DNA of 64,000 nucleotides from Pseudomonas asiatica (GCF_009932335.1 NZ_BLJF01000002.1:186001-250000), one strand, 5' to 3'. Numbered from the stretch's first letter, positions 45,610 to 55,577 are shown. A program made the numbers and translations. Notes: generated from the sequence alone by a model not told the origin.

Positions 45610-46497
45610 TCAGCCCATCTCCACCCGCAGCTGCTCGATCCGCAAGTCCTTCTCTACCCACAACTGGTTCACCCAGGCCTGCACGGTCTGCCTGAACTCA
45701 GCATCATTCTCGTAATCCCCTGACCACAGCATCGGGTCCAGTTCACGTACACGAATGTCGATAATCACCCGGCTGATGCTGCCATTGAGCAAATCCCAGA
45801 AACCCGGCGCCTTGTTGCCGGGGTAGACGATGGTCACGTCCAGCAAGGCATCCAGCTGCTCGCCCAATGCCGCCAGCACGAACGCCACGCCACCAGCCTT
45901 GGGCTTGAGCAGGTAGCGATACGGCGATTGCTGCTGCTGACGCTTGGCTTCGGTGAAGCGGGTGCCTTCCAGGTAGTTCACCACGGTCACCGGCTGGCGC
46001 TTGAACAGTTCACAGGCAGCCTTGGTGATTTCCAGGTCCTTGCCTTTCAGCTCGGGGTGCTTCTCCAGGAAGGCCTTGCTGTAGCGCTTCATGAACGGGT
46101 AATCCAGCCCCCACCAGGCCAGGCCCAGCAGTGGTACCCAGATCAGCTCCTTCTTCAGGAAGAACTTGAAGAACGGTGTACGGCGGTTGAGGCTCTCGAT
46201 CAGCGCCGGGATATCGACCCAGGTCTGGTGGTTGCTGACGGCCAGGTACGAAGTGTCCTTGCGCAGGTTCTCGACGCCGCGGATATCCCACTGGGTAGGA
46301 ATGCACAGGGCAAAGATGGCCTTGTCGATCTCCGACCAGGTCTCGGCCACCCACATCACCGCCCAGGAAGCATAGTCACGCCCACGCCCCGGAAGCACCA
46401 GTTTGAGCAGGGCGAAGACCAGCAGCGGGCAGATCAACACCAGGGTGTTGAGCAGCAGCAGGGTGGTAGTGAGGATGCCGGTCAGCAGGCGACGCAT
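45610..46497 (-). CDS. PlsC-family (YihG-like) acyltransferase
   Basis: 295-residue membrane-associated acyltransferase. The N-terminal anchor is ILTTTLLLLNTLVLICPLLVF. The catalytic HxxxxD motif is NHQTWVD near residue 92, and the second motif YLEGTRFTEAKR near 180. It resembles YihG and related lysophospholipid acyltransferases that set fatty-acid composition. Full length and monocistronic. Substrate position specificity cannot be decided from sequence. Confidence 0.85.
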   Translation of the reverse strand: MRRLLTGILTTTLLLLNTLVLICPLLVFALLKLVLPGRGRDYASWAVMWVAETWSEIDKAIFALCIPTQWDIRGVENLRKDTSYLAVSNHQTWVDIPALIESLNRRTPFFKFFLKKELIWVPLLGLAWWGLDYPFMKRYSKAFLEKHPELKGKDLEITKAACELFKRQPVTVVNYLEGTRFTEAKRQQQQSPYRYLLKPKAGGVAFVLAALGEQLDALLDVTIVYPGNKAPGFWDLLNGSISRVIIDIRVRELDPMLWSGDYENDAEFRQTVQAWVNQLWVEKDLRIEQLRVEMG

Positions 46498-46679
46498 AAA
46501 GAGACTCTTGTTGTAGGAGATAAACGGTTGGCAATGATAAGCAGGGCCGTGCCCTACGCCAAATTTCCAGTGCCCTGCGGCGAGGACAAATGTTTCACAT
46601 TATGTTGGATAGGCTTGTGACAGCGAACCTATCCTGCCAGTGCAGTCTAAGCACTGACCCTCCTCAAGGAAGCTTGCCT

Positions 46680-47180
46680 GTGAAACCTCTGCTTGCCCTG
46701 TTGTCGTTGTTGGCGCTGCCGGTCATGGCCGCCGAGCCCACAATCTATGGCCGTTACGAGAACATAGCCCTGCCCGAACTGGGCGAAACCCTGAAAGCCA
46801 AGATGGATACCGGTGCCTTCACCGCGTCGCTGTCGGCCAAGGATATCGAGCTGTTCACCCGTGATGGCGACGAGTGGGTGCGCTTCCGCCTGGCCACCAA
46901 GGACTCGGACGGCAAGGTGTACGAGCACAAGGTCTCGCGCATCAGCAAGATCAAGGGCCGTGCCGATGAAGAGGAGGAAGGCGATGCGCCGGAAATCTCC
47001 AAGCGCCCGGTGGTCGACCTGGAGCTGTGCCTGGGGGACGTGAAGCGCACCGTCGAGGTCAACCTGGTGGACCGCAGCAGCTTCAACTACCCGCTGCTGG
47101 TGGGTTCCAAGGCTTTGCGCGAGTTCAAGGCGGCGGTCAATCCGGCCAAGAAGTTCACCGCTGGCAAGCCAGGCTGCTGA
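46680..47180 (+). CDS. Retropepsin-like/ATP-dependent zinc protease family protein
   Basis: 166-residue exported protein with a GTG start (AAGGAAG upstream) and signal peptide VKPLLALLSLLALPVMAA. The mature domain contains the aspartic-protease-like KMDTGAFTASLSA and the closing LLVGSKALREF of the family annotated as RimK-linked ATP-dependent zinc protease (DUF785). Structures of the family are retropepsin-like, so proteolysis by a single D-T-G active site of a dimer is plausible. Divergent from the acyltransferase. Confidence 0.78.
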   Translation: MKPLLALLSLLALPVMAAEPTIYGRYENIALPELGETLKAKMDTGAFTASLSAKDIELFTRDGDEWVRFRLATKDSDGKVYEHKVSRISKIKGRADEEEEGDAPEISKRPVVDLELCLGDVKRTVEVNLVDRSSFNYPLLVGSKALREFKAAVNPAKKFTAGKPGC

Positions 47181-47196
47181 TCGCAAGCCACCTGTA

Positions 47197-47378
47197 CCGG
47201 CCTCTTCGCGGGCACGCCCGCTCCCACAGGGATGGCGCGTGTCCTTGTGGGCTGCGCGGTACCTGTGGGAGCTGGCTTGCCTGCGATGGGGCGCATAGCG
47301 GCCCCACGATCTCAGCGCTGATGCAGAAATCGCCGGGGCCGCTCTGCGGCCCTTTCGCGACACAAGGCCGCTCCTACA
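47197..47378. repeat. Cluster of three REP copies of different classes
   Basis: 47197-47230 is the CGCGGGCACGCCCGCTCC class. 47261-47304 starts CCTGTGGGAGCTGGCTTGCC. 47335-47378 is the GGGGCCGC...GGCCGCTCCTACA class. They fill the gap before creB. Confidence 0.85.
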
Positions 47379-47420
47379 CAATAGTGCGTCGCCATAGATA
47401 TCTGCACAGGCCCGGACGCC

Positions 47421-48101
47421 ATGCCCCACATCCTCATCGTCGAAGACGAAGCCGCCATCGCCGACACCTTGGTCTATGCCCTGCAGGCCGACGGCCATAG
47501 CACCGAATGGGTAACCCTGGGCAGCGCCGCCCTCGACCAGCAGCGCCAGCGCCCGGCCGACCTGGTCATCCTCGATATCGGCCTGCCCGATATCAGTGGC
47601 TTCGAAACCTGCCGTCAGCTGCGCCGCTTCAGCGAAGTACCGGTAATGTTCCTCAGCGCCCGCGACGGCGAAATCGACCGGGTGGTGGGACTGGAAATCG
47701 GCGCAGACGATTATGTGGTCAAACCCTTCAGCCCGCGTGAAGTGGCGGCGCGAGTACGGGCGATCCTCAAGCGCATGGGCCCCAGGGTCGAGCCAGCTGT
47801 CGAGACCGCGCTGTTCCAGCTCGACACCTTGCGCATGCAGATCACCTACCGCGGCCAGCCACTCCCCCTTACCCGCCACGAATTCCGCCTGCTGCAATGC
47901 CTGCTCGAGCAACCGCACCGGGTATTCAGCCGCGAACAGCTGCTGGACGCCGTGGGCGTGGCCTCTGACGTTGGCTACGAGCGCACCATCGACAGCCATA
48001 TCAAGAGCCTGCGCGCCAAGCTGCGCCAGGTGGCCAGCGACGCCGAACCGATCCAGACCCACCGTGGCCTCGGCTACAGCTACAGCCCGGACCATGCTTG
48101 A
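47421..48101 (+). CDS. creB: CreB response regulator
   Basis: 226-residue OmpR-type regulator. The phospho-acceptor Asp is in LVILDIGLPDISG near residue 54, and the switch Lys in YVVKPFSP near 103. The winged-helix C-terminal domain spans about 130-226. With CreC it forms the Cre (BlrAB-like) system linked in pseudomonads to envelope stress and beta-lactam response. Its TGA overlaps the creC ATG. I looked for the TTCAC-N6-TTCAC tag near creD and did not find it. Confidence 0.9.
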   Translation: MPHILIVEDEAAIADTLVYALQADGHSTEWVTLGSAALDQQRQRPADLVILDIGLPDISGFETCRQLRRFSEVPVMFLSARDGEIDRVVGLEIGADDYVVKPFSPREVAARVRAILKRMGPRVEPAVETALFQLDTLRMQITYRGQPLPLTRHEFRLLQCLLEQPHRVFSREQLLDAVGVASDVGYERTIDSHIKSLRAKLRQVASDAEPIQTHRGLGYSYSPDHA

Positions 48102-49537
48102 TGCGCCTGGGCATCCGGATCTTCCTGGTGTACTTCCTGTTCGTCGGGCTGGCGGGCTACTTTCTGCTCAACACGGTGCGTGAACAGATCCGTCCGGTAG
48201 TGCGACAGTCCTCGGAAGAAACGCTGGTGGACACCGCCAACCTGCTGGCCGAGATCCTGCACGATGACGTCAAGGCCGGCACCCTGAACCAGAGCCGCTT
48301 GCCCGAAGTGCTCAAGGCCTACGGCTCGCGCAGCCCGGGTGCGCAGATCTGGGGGCTGGCCAAGAACCAGGTCAGCCACCGCATCTACGTCACCGATGCC
48401 AAGGGCACCGTACTGCTGGACTCCAGCGGCGAGGACCTGGGCAAGGACTACTCGAAGTGGAATGACGTGTACCTGACCCTACGTGGCCAGTATGGCGCCC
48501 GTTCCACCCGCAGCGACCCCGAAGATGAAAGCACCTCGGTGATGCATGTAGGCGCGCCGATCATCGACGATGGCAAGATCATCGGCGTGGTCACCGTGGC
48601 CAAGCCCAACAGCTCGCTGCAACCGTACATCGACCGCTCAGAACGGCGCTTGCTCACCTTGGGGCTGGGGCTGATCGGCCTGGGCCTGCTGATCGGTGCC
48701 GCGTTGTCGTGGTGGCTGGCGCGCTCGCTGCGCCGGCTGGCCCGCTACGCTCAGGCGGTCAGCGAGGGCGAGCGCGCCGCCCTGCCGCATTACAAGGGTG
48801 GTGAACTGGCTCACCTGGCCCAGGCGGTCGAGCACATGCGCACCCAACTGGAAGGCAAGGCTTATGTCGAGCGGTATGTGCATACCCTGACACACGAGCT
48901 GAAAAGCCCGCTGGCGGCCATTCGTGGCGCTTCCGAGCTGTTGCAGGGCGATGACATGCCGGCTGACCAGCGGGCGCGCTTTGCCGGCAACATCGAGCGC
49001 GAGAGCGAGCGTTTGCAGCAGATGATCGAACGCCTGCTCAACCTGGCCCGGGTCGAGCAGATGCAGGCGCTGGAGGATGAGCAGCAGGTGGCGCTGGCGG
49101 CATTGGTGGACGAGTTGCTGTTGGCCCATGCGGCGCGTATCGAAGGTGCCGATTTGCAGGTGCGTCAGCGGGTGCCGGCTGGTTTGCGCCTGTTGTGTGA
49201 CCCGTTTCTGATGCGCCAGGCGCTGGCCAACCTGCTCGACAACGCGTTGGACTTCACCCCGGAGGGCGGCGCGCTGCTGTTCGACCTGGAGCGCGATGGC
49301 GAGCGGGTGGCGCTGAGTGTGTTCAACCAGGGGCAGGCGATACCTGCCTATGCCATTGGGCGGGTGAGCGAGCGGTTCTACTCGCTGCCGCGGCCGGGGA
49401 GTGGGCGCAAGAGTACCGGGCTGGGGCTGAATTTCGTGGCCGAGGTGATGCAGCTGCATGGCGGGGCGTTGGCGGTGGATAACGTCGATGGTGGGGTGCG
49501 GGTGAGGTTGTGGCTGCCGGTGCGGCGTATCAGCTGA
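48101..49537 (+). CDS. creC: CreC sensor histidine kinase
   Basis: 478-residue membrane kinase. TM1 spans about 5-25, the periplasmic sensor about 26-185, and TM2 about 186-206; HAMP follows. The phospho-acceptor His is in LTHELKSPLAAIRGASE near 265, the N-box is ANLLDNALDFTPEGG near 380, and a G-box (GLGLNFVAEV) follows. It phosphorylates CreB. The start codon overlaps the creB stop, so the pair is coupled. Confidence 0.9.
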   Translation: MRLGIRIFLVYFLFVGLAGYFLLNTVREQIRPVVRQSSEETLVDTANLLAEILHDDVKAGTLNQSRLPEVLKAYGSRSPGAQIWGLAKNQVSHRIYVTDAKGTVLLDSSGEDLGKDYSKWNDVYLTLRGQYGARSTRSDPEDESTSVMHVGAPIIDDGKIIGVVTVAKPNSSLQPYIDRSERRLLTLGLGLIGLGLLIGAALSWWLARSLRRLARYAQAVSEGERAALPHYKGGELAHLAQAVEHMRTQLEGKAYVERYVHTLTHELKSPLAAIRGASELLQGDDMPADQRARFAGNIERESERLQQMIERLLNLARVEQMQALEDEQQVALAALVDELLLAHAARIEGADLQVRQRVPAGLRLLCDPFLMRQALANLLDNALDFTPEGGALLFDLERDGERVALSVFNQGQAIPAYAIGRVSERFYSLPRPGSGRKSTGLGLNFVAEVMQLHGGALAVDNVDGGVRVRLWLPVRRIS

Positions 49538-49542
49538 CATTG

Positions 49543-49646
49543 CCGGGGCTGCTGCGCAGCCCATCGCGACACAAGGCCGCTCCTACAAGAGCGCGCGTCC
49601 TCCTGTAGGAGCGGCCTTGTGTCGCGATGGGCCGCAAAGCGGCCCC
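49543..49646. repeat. REP inverted pair between creC and creD
   Basis: GGGGCTGCTGCGCAGCCC with CGACACAAGGCCGCTCCTAC, then the inverted TGTAGGAGCGGCCTTGTGTC with GGGCCGCAAAGCGGCCCC. Confidence 0.92.
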
Positions 49647-49727
49647 AAAAACACACAATCTCCACACCATCTCCCCGAGGCCTCCACGCAAGGCGCAGAC
49701 ACTGCGCCCACTGCCACAGGAGGCCCC

Positions 49728-51056
49728 ATGAACAAGACCCTCGGTTTCAAACTCGGCATGATCGCCGTATTGATCTTGCTGCTGCTCGTCCCGCTACTGC
49801 TGATCAGCGGCCTGATCGGTGAACGCCAGGCCCTGCGCGACACTGTGCTGCGCGATATCGCCCAGAGCGCTAGCTTCGACCAGCAACTCAGCGGCCCGCT
49901 GCTGGTGGTGCCCTACCGCAAGTACCAGCGCCGCTGGATCGAAAAGGACGGCGAGCGCACGCAAGAAACCAGCACCATTGCCGGTCACCTGTACTTCCTG
50001 CCGGAAACCTTCGACGCCGACCTGGGCGTGGACACCGAACTGCGCGCCCGTGGCATCTACCAGGCCCGGCTGTTCCACGCCAAGGGCCGTATCAGTGGCC
50101 GCTTCAAGCTCCCGGAACGCTGGGGCATCGACAAGGACTTCGACGACTACCGCTTCGACAAGCCGTTCCTGGTGGTGGGCATCAGCGATATCCGCGGCAT
50201 CGAGAACGGCCTTGAGCTGAGCATCGGCGAGCAGAAAGTACCGTTCGAAGCCGGTACCCGGCTCGACTGGATGCGCGGCGGCGTGCACGCCAGCCTGCCG
50301 GGGCTGGACGGCTTGCAGGCGCGTGAATTCAGCTATGGTTTCGATCTCGCACTGCAAGGCACCGGCCAGCTGCACGTAGTGCCGGTGGGCCGCACCAGTG
50401 CCGTGGACCTGCGTGCCAACTGGCCGCACCCGAGCTTCGTCGGCAACTACCTGCCCAGTCGCCGCGATATCGACGCCCAAGGCTTCAGTGCCCACTGGCA
50501 GACCTCGTTCTTTGCCACCAACCTCGAAGACGCCCTGCGCCAGTGCGCTACCGCCGGGCAGTGTGCGGACTTCAGCGAGCGCAGCTTCGGTGTCAGCTTC
50601 GTCGACCCGGTGGACCAGTACCTGAAGAGCGAGCGGGCGATCAAGTACGCCTTGCTGTTCATCGCCCTGACCTTCGCCGGCTTCTTCCTGTTCGAAGTGC
50701 TTAAGAACCTCAGCGTACACCCGGTGCAGTACATCCTGGTGGGGGTGGCGCTGGCTTTCTTCTACCTGCTGTTGCTGTCGTTGTCCGAGCACATCGGCTT
50801 TGGTTTGGCGTATGGGTTGTCAGCTTCGGCGTGTGTGCTGCTGATCGGCTTCTACCTGAGCCATGTGCTGCGCAGCCTGGGGCGTGGGGTGGGCTTTGCG
50901 GTGGGGTTGGCGGCGTTGTATGCGCTGCTGTACGGGCTGCTGAGTGCCGAGGACTATGCGCTGTTGATGGGCTCGTTGCTGTGCTTTGGCCTGCTGGGGG
51001 TATTCATGGTGCTGACCCGGCGGCTGGATTGGGCCCGGGTGGGGAGGGTGGCATGA
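49728..51056 (+). CDS. creD: CreD inner membrane protein
   Basis: 442-residue membrane protein. An N-terminal anchor (LGMIAVLILLLLVPLLLISG) is followed by a large periplasmic domain to about residue 305, then five or six membrane segments. It is the conserved output gene of the CreBC system. AGGAGG before the ATG at 49728 fixes the start; the frame is open from 49617 through the REP. Biochemical role unknown in the family. Confidence 0.88.
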   Translation: MNKTLGFKLGMIAVLILLLLVPLLLISGLIGERQALRDTVLRDIAQSASFDQQLSGPLLVVPYRKYQRRWIEKDGERTQETSTIAGHLYFLPETFDADLGVDTELRARGIYQARLFHAKGRISGRFKLPERWGIDKDFDDYRFDKPFLVVGISDIRGIENGLELSIGEQKVPFEAGTRLDWMRGGVHASLPGLDGLQAREFSYGFDLALQGTGQLHVVPVGRTSAVDLRANWPHPSFVGNYLPSRRDIDAQGFSAHWQTSFFATNLEDALRQCATAGQCADFSERSFGVSFVDPVDQYLKSERAIKYALLFIALTFAGFFLFEVLKNLSVHPVQYILVGVALAFFYLLLLSLSEHIGFGLAYGLSASACVLLIGFYLSHVLRSLGRGVGFAVGLAALYALLYGLLSAEDYALLMGSLLCFGLLGVFMVLTRRLDWARVGRVA

Positions 51057-51130
51057 GGGAGGACAGAGAGATCGGGCGGTGGTTAGCCCTCAGGATCGGG
51101 CAGTTGTTTCCTGTGATACCGAGGTGAGGC

Positions 51131-51198
51131 ATTCGCAGCACAAGGCTGCTCCTACAGGGGAGCACGAGTGCCTGTAGGAGCAGCCTTGTGCTGCGAAT
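51131..51198. repeat. REP inverted pair, GCAGCC class
   Basis: ATTCGCAGCACAAGGCTGCT and its inverted copy AGCAGCCTTGTGCTGCGAAT, between the convergent creD and glutathione transferase genes. Confidence 0.92.
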
Positions 51199-51205
51199 GG
51201 GCCTG

Positions 51206-51829
51206 TCAGGCTGCCGGTGCTGTTGCCACCATCGACGGCCGCTTGGCCACCTCGGCATACCACGCCGCCAATCCAGGCTGGTGTTCACGCCAGCCAAACT
51301 CGGGCTGGCGCAAATCCAGATACCCCAGCGCACAGGCCACGCCAATCGCTGCCAGGTCGAACCCGGACATCAACTCGGGCAAATGCTCCTGCTCCAGATT
51401 GGCCAGGCTACGGCGGATCTTGTCGCCCTGTGCCTGCAGCCAACCATCCCAGCGCTTGTCTTCAGGGCGCAGGAAACTCTCGTAGCGGCTCGATACCGCC
51501 GCATCCATGATGGCATCGGCCTGCGACACCAGCGTCATGCGCCGCCAGCGTGCCGAGCCTTCGCGCGGCAGCAGCGGCAGGCCGACGTGCTGCAGGTCGA
51601 GGTACTCGCAGATCACCCGGCTGTCATGCAGAACGGTGCCGTCTTCCAGGCGCAGGGCCGGGATCTTGCCGATCGGGTTGTCCTGGTTGAGCTGTGGGTC
51701 GCCGCTGACCGGGCTGATGTTCACCGGCTGCAGCTGCACGCGCTCAAGTTGGCCGGTCTCGTGCAACACCACCATGACCTTGCGCACGAAAGGCGACAAC
51801 GGCGAGTGGAACAGAGTCATCGTGCTCAT
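51206..51829 (-). CDS. Glutathione S-transferase family protein
   Basis: 207-residue GST. The N-terminal thioredoxin-like domain starts TLFHSPLSPFVRKVMVVLHE, with a Ser rather than Cys at the glutathione-contacting position. The cis-Pro region is GKIPALRLEDGTVLHDSRVI, and an all-helical C-terminal domain follows. It begins three bases after msrA ends, so the two form an operon and may share a role in oxidative damage. Substrate unknown. Confidence 0.85.
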   Translation of the reverse strand: MSTMTLFHSPLSPFVRKVMVVLHETGQLERVQLQPVNISPVSGDPQLNQDNPIGKIPALRLEDGTVLHDSRVICEYLDLQHVGLPLLPREGSARWRRMTLVSQADAIMDAAVSSRYESFLRPEDKRWDGWLQAQGDKIRRSLANLEQEHLPELMSGFDLAAIGVACALGYLDLRQPEFGWREHQPGLAAWYAEVAKRPSMVATAPAA

Positions 51830-51832
51830 GCT

Positions 51833-52501
51833 TCAGTTACCCTGCAGGCTCGGTGGCAGGCACACGCCGGTACCGCCGATACCGCAGTAGCCGTCCGGGT
51901 TCTTGGCCAGGTACTGCTGGTGGTAGGCCTCGGCGAAGTACACGGTCGGTGCCTGGTCGATTTCGGTGGTGATCTCACCGAAGCCGGCCTTGCTCAGTTC
52001 GGCCTGGAAGGCGTCGCGGCTGGCCTTGGCCTGTTCCAGCTGTTCAGGGCTGGTGCAGTAGATGGCCGAGCGGTACTGGGTGCCGATGTCGTTGCCCTGG
52101 CGCATGCCCTGGGTCGGGTTGTGCAGCTCCCAGAACATCGCCAGCAGCTCGCGGTAGCTGACTCTGTCCTTGTCGAACACCACCAGCACCACTTCGGTGT
52201 GGCCGGTCAGGCCCGAGCAGACTTCTTCGTAAGTGGGGTGGGGGGTGAAGCCGCCTGCGTAGCCGACCACGGTGCTTACTACGCCTTCACGTTGCCAGAA
52301 GCGACGCTCGGCGCCCCAGAAGCAACCGAGGCCGAAGATGGCGAAGTCGATGGCGCCTTCGAAGAAAGGGCCGAGCAGCGGCGTGTCTTTGAACACGTAG
52401 TGGAACTCGGGCAGGCTCATTGGCGTTTCGCGGCCAGGCAGGGCCTGTTCCGCGGTTGGCATGACGTTTTTGTTCACCAGGATTTCCGAACGCAGGACCA
52501 T
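51833..52501 (-). CDS. msrA: Peptide methionine sulfoxide reductase MsrA
   Basis: 222-residue reductase. The catalytic Cys is in [15 protein letters not shown] near residue 57, with the recycling Cys pair in [16 protein letters not shown] near the C-terminus. It reduces methionine-S-sulfoxide in proteins and free methionine. AGAGGA before the ATG at 52501 decides the start. Family length is normal. Confidence 0.94.
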   Translation of the reverse strand: MVLRSEILVNKNVMPTAEQALPGRETPMSLPEFHYVFKDTPLLGPFFEGAIDFAIFGLGCFWGAERRFWQREGVVSTVVGYAGGFTPHPTYEEVCSGLTGHTEVVLVVFDKDRVSYRELLAMFWELHNPTQGMRQGNDIGTQYRSAIYCTSPEQLEQAKASRDAFQAELSKAGFGEITTEIDQAPTVYFAEAYHQQYLAKNPDGYCGIGGTGVCLPPSLQGN

Positions 52502-52540
52502 GGCCGTTCCTCTGTGTTTATTCAGTTGGATAGGTGGTGG

Positions 52541-52630
52541 GGCCATCGCCGGCAAGCCAGCTCCCACAGGGATATCACAGATTTTGAGATATGAGCGGTC
52601 CCTGTGGGAGCTGGCTTGCCGGCGATAGGG
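52541..52630. repeat. REP inverted pair, GCCGGC class
   Basis: ATCGCCGGCAAGCCAGCTCC and inverted GGAGCTGGCTTGCCGGCGAT upstream of msrA. Confidence 0.92.
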
Positions 52631-52669
52631 CCCGAATGGGTTCTATAGTGCCCGAGGTTTGCGCGGCTG

Positions 52670-55360
52670 TCAGGCCACTGGGCCACGCGGATAGCGCTTC
52701 AGCCGTTCAGCCAGCTCGCGCCCCGGAATCGGCCGGTCGAACAGGTAGCCCTGGCCCACGTCGCAGCGGTGCCGGCGCAGGAACGCCAGCTGCTCCGGCG
52801 TCTCGATACCCTCGGCTACCACCTTCAGCTTGAGGTTGTGAGCCATGGCTACCACCGCCGAGGTGATTTCCATGTCGTCCTGGTTGTCCGGGATCTCGTT
52901 GATGAAGCTGCGGTCGATCTTGAGGATGTCGATCGGAAACTTCTTCAGGTAGCTCAGCGACGAATAACCGGTGCCGAAATCGTCCATGGCCAGGGTCAGG
53001 CCCAGGGCCTTCAGTTCATCCAGCTGGCGGTGGGTATCTTCTGTGGCTTCCAGCAGCAGGCCTTCGGTCAGCTCCAGCTCCAGCAGGTGCGGGGGCAGGG
53101 CTTCTTCCTCTAGGATCGTGCTGATCGATGCCACCAGGTCCGGGTCGGAGAACTGCTTGGGGGACAGGTTGATGGCCACATGCAGGTTGCCCATGCCGGC
53201 TTCGCGCAGTTGCTGGCTCATGCGGCACGACTGGCGCACCACCCATTTGCCGATGGGGATGATCAGGCCGGTTTCTTCCGCCACGCTGATGAACTGGTCC
53301 GGGCGGATCATCCCGCGCTCAGGGTGGTTCCAGCGCAGCAGCGCTTCCAGCCCCAACAGGCGGCCGCTGCGCAGGCACAGCTTGGGCTGGTAGAACACCT
53401 CCAGCTCGTTCTGGGTCAGGGCACGACGGAGGTTGTTCTCGACGAACAGCTTGTAGCTGGCTTCGGCATTGAGCACTTCGGTAAACACCTGCACCTGATG
53501 CTTGCCGTTGGCCTTGGCCTTGTGCAGCGCCAGGCCGGCGTTCTTCATCAGGCTGGCCGGGTCGGCGCCATGCAGTGGCGCGCAGGCCAGGCCCACCGAG
53601 GCGGTGACGTTGATCAGCTGGTTGTCGACGAACATCGGTTTGTCGAGGGTGCGCAGCAATTGCTGGGCGACCCCCTGGCCATCTTCAAGGCTTGTATCGT
53701 CGAGCAGTACCGCGAACTCGTTACTGGCAAAGCGCGCCAGGATACCGCCCGAGTGCAGGCTGTTGCGCAGGCGCCGGGCCAGGCTGATCAGCAGCTTGTC
53801 GCCGGTCTGGTGGCCGAGGCTGTCGTTGATGCGCTTGAAGTTGTCGATGTCCACCAGCAGCAGACACATCGAGTATTCGCCATCACGGGCAAAGCGCTCG
53901 TCCAGGCTGCGAATGAACGCCGGGCGGTTGCCCAGGTTGGTCAGGTTGTCGGTATAGGCCAGGCGCTCGATGCGCTGCTGGGCCAGCTTGGTCTGGGTGA
54001 CGTCTTCGTAGATGCCGATGTAGTGGGTCAGCTCACGGTTGTCGCCATATACCTTGGAAATCGAAAGCTGGCCCCAGTAGGGTTCGAGGTTCTTGCGCCG
54101 GCTCTTGAACTCGCCCTGCCAGCTGTTACCCATGGCCAGGCTCGACGGAGAGTCGAACAGCAGCTCGCTCAGGTTCTCCAGCGCTGGCAGCTCAGCCAGG
54201 TGGCGGCCTTGCACTTCTTCGGTGCTGTACTGGGTGATGGCAGTAAAGCTGGGGTTGACGTATTCCACCACACCGTCGCGGTTGACCAGCAGGAAGGCGC
54301 TGGCGCTTTGCTCGACTGCGCGCTGGAACAGGTGCAGGGCGCTGGCGGCGGTGCGCCGGTTGTGGTTGGTGATGACCTGGGCGAACTGGTCGGCCAGTTC
54401 GCCGGCAAAAGCGATTTCGTCCGACTGCCAGGCCCGTGTCTGGCCGGTCTGCTCCAGGCACAGCACGCCGACGACCTGGCCATCGACACGGATACTGGCA
54501 TCGAGCATGGCCTTGTTATCCGGGCACAGGCTTTGTGTCAGGGCTCGGGTCCGCGGGTCGTGGCCGGCATTGTGGGCGTCGATGGCGCGGCTGGCGTGCA
54601 ACGCGTCAAGGTAGTCGGGGAAGCGGCTGGCATCGATGGCTTCGGGCTGGCGGTGTTCTTGCGCGTCCCGGTACCAGGCGATGATCGGCTCCAGGCGCTG
54701 GTCTTCAAGGTGCCAGATACTCGCAATATCGACCTTGTAGATTTCGCAGGCGCTCTGGGTAATCAGCTGGGCGGCTTCCCGCAGAGAGTTGCCTGCGCTG
54801 TAGCGCTGGCGGGCCAGGCGCAGGATCAGGTCTTGCTGGCCACGTACCCGTTCCAGGTGTTCGAGTTGTTCCTGCTGCGCGCGCTGGTTCAGTTGCAGGG
54901 CTAGTTGCAGGCGGTTGTTGCGCGATTCCAGGTCGCTGGCACCGGCCTCGCTGGTTTCTTCGGCCTGGTCGTCGAGCACGCTCAGGTAGCCGCGCAACAG
55001 ATGGCGGTTGTGCTGCTTGTAGGCTTCCCCAGCCTCCAGCAGGCGTAGCGAAGCAGTTGGCGTGTGCAAGGTGTAGCGCACGCGGTAGTACCCGCGCTGG
55101 GCCAGTTGCAGCTGGATCTCGTCGTGTAGCCGGTAGCGGGCCTCGGGTTCCATCAGGCTGGCGTAGGGTGCGTCTACCAGGGCGCAGAGGTCGCCAGCGT
55201 GCAGGCCGAACTGGCGCTCGCAGGCCGGGTCGAGGTAGAGCATGGCCCAAGTGGCTTCGTTGAGCCTTTCGAAGCGCAGCATGCCGAGCCGCGAGGGCAC
55301 GGGTAACTGCGTGACGACCTCGGCCGCCACACGGCTGGCGGCATCGGGTTGGCTTTTCAT
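52670..55360 (-). CDS. PAS-GAF-PAS-GGDEF-EAL cyclic-di-GMP phosphodiesterase
   Basis: 896-residue cytosolic signalling protein with no membrane segment. It has an N-terminal PAS-like domain (1-120), a coiled coil (145-185), GAF (about 190-345), PAS/PAC (about 350-465), GGDEF (about 470-630) and EAL (about 640-890). The GGDEF signature is changed to ASNEF, so cyclase activity is unlikely. The EAL domain is intact (EALLRW, DDFGTGYSS, KIDRSF, VAEGIET, QGYLF), so it should degrade c-di-GMP, perhaps gated by the GAF and PAS inputs. The start has a weak ribosome site. Confidence 0.88.
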   Translation of the reverse strand: MKSQPDAASRVAAEVVTQLPVPSRLGMLRFERLNEATWAMLYLDPACERQFGLHAGDLCALVDAPYASLMEPEARYRLHDEIQLQLAQRGYYRVRYTLHTPTASLRLLEAGEAYKQHNRHLLRGYLSVLDDQAEETSEAGASDLESRNNRLQLALQLNQRAQQEQLEHLERVRGQQDLILRLARQRYSAGNSLREAAQLITQSACEIYKVDIASIWHLEDQRLEPIIAWYRDAQEHRQPEAIDASRFPDYLDALHASRAIDAHNAGHDPRTRALTQSLCPDNKAMLDASIRVDGQVVGVLCLEQTGQTRAWQSDEIAFAGELADQFAQVITNHNRRTAASALHLFQRAVEQSASAFLLVNRDGVVEYVNPSFTAITQYSTEEVQGRHLAELPALENLSELLFDSPSSLAMGNSWQGEFKSRRKNLEPYWGQLSISKVYGDNRELTHYIGIYEDVTQTKLAQQRIERLAYTDNLTNLGNRPAFIRSLDERFARDGEYSMCLLLVDIDNFKRINDSLGHQTGDKLLISLARRLRNSLHSGGILARFASNEFAVLLDDTSLEDGQGVAQQLLRTLDKPMFVDNQLINVTASVGLACAPLHGADPASLMKNAGLALHKAKANGKHQVQVFTEVLNAEASYKLFVENNLRRALTQNELEVFYQPKLCLRSGRLLGLEALLRWNHPERGMIRPDQFISVAEETGLIIPIGKWVVRQSCRMSQQLREAGMGNLHVAINLSPKQFSDPDLVASISTILEEEALPPHLLELELTEGLLLEATEDTHRQLDELKALGLTLAMDDFGTGYSSLSYLKKFPIDILKIDRSFINEIPDNQDDMEITSAVVAMAHNLKLKVVAEGIETPEQLAFLRRHRCDVGQGYLFDRPIPGRELAERLKRYPRGPVA

Positions 55361-55550
55361 CGAAGACTCGCTTGAAGAGGAAACGCGGCCTTTGGGGGCG
55401 GCAGGTCTGGCAAGGTTGCATCATGTCCCGGGGGCTGGCAAGCAGCCATGCGTGATGCTGTGGACGGGTTATCGGCTGGTGGGTGGGAATCTGTAGTCTG
55501 GCTGATATTTCCGGGGCCGCTTTGCGGCCCCAATGTGCTTTATGCGAGGC

Positions 55551-55577
55551 AAAAAAAAGCCCCGCCAATCGACGGGG
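55551..55577 (-). terminator. Terminator of aceEF
   Basis: On the minus strand a CCCCG/CGGGG-based stem is followed by a run of eight T. A separate REP-like hairpin (GGGGCCGCTTTGCGGCCCC) lies at 55513-55531. Confidence 0.85.

Noticed and set aside
49538..49727. CreB-binding tag (TTCAC-N6-TTCAC) before creD
   Set aside because: Not found in the gap, which is mostly a REP pair.
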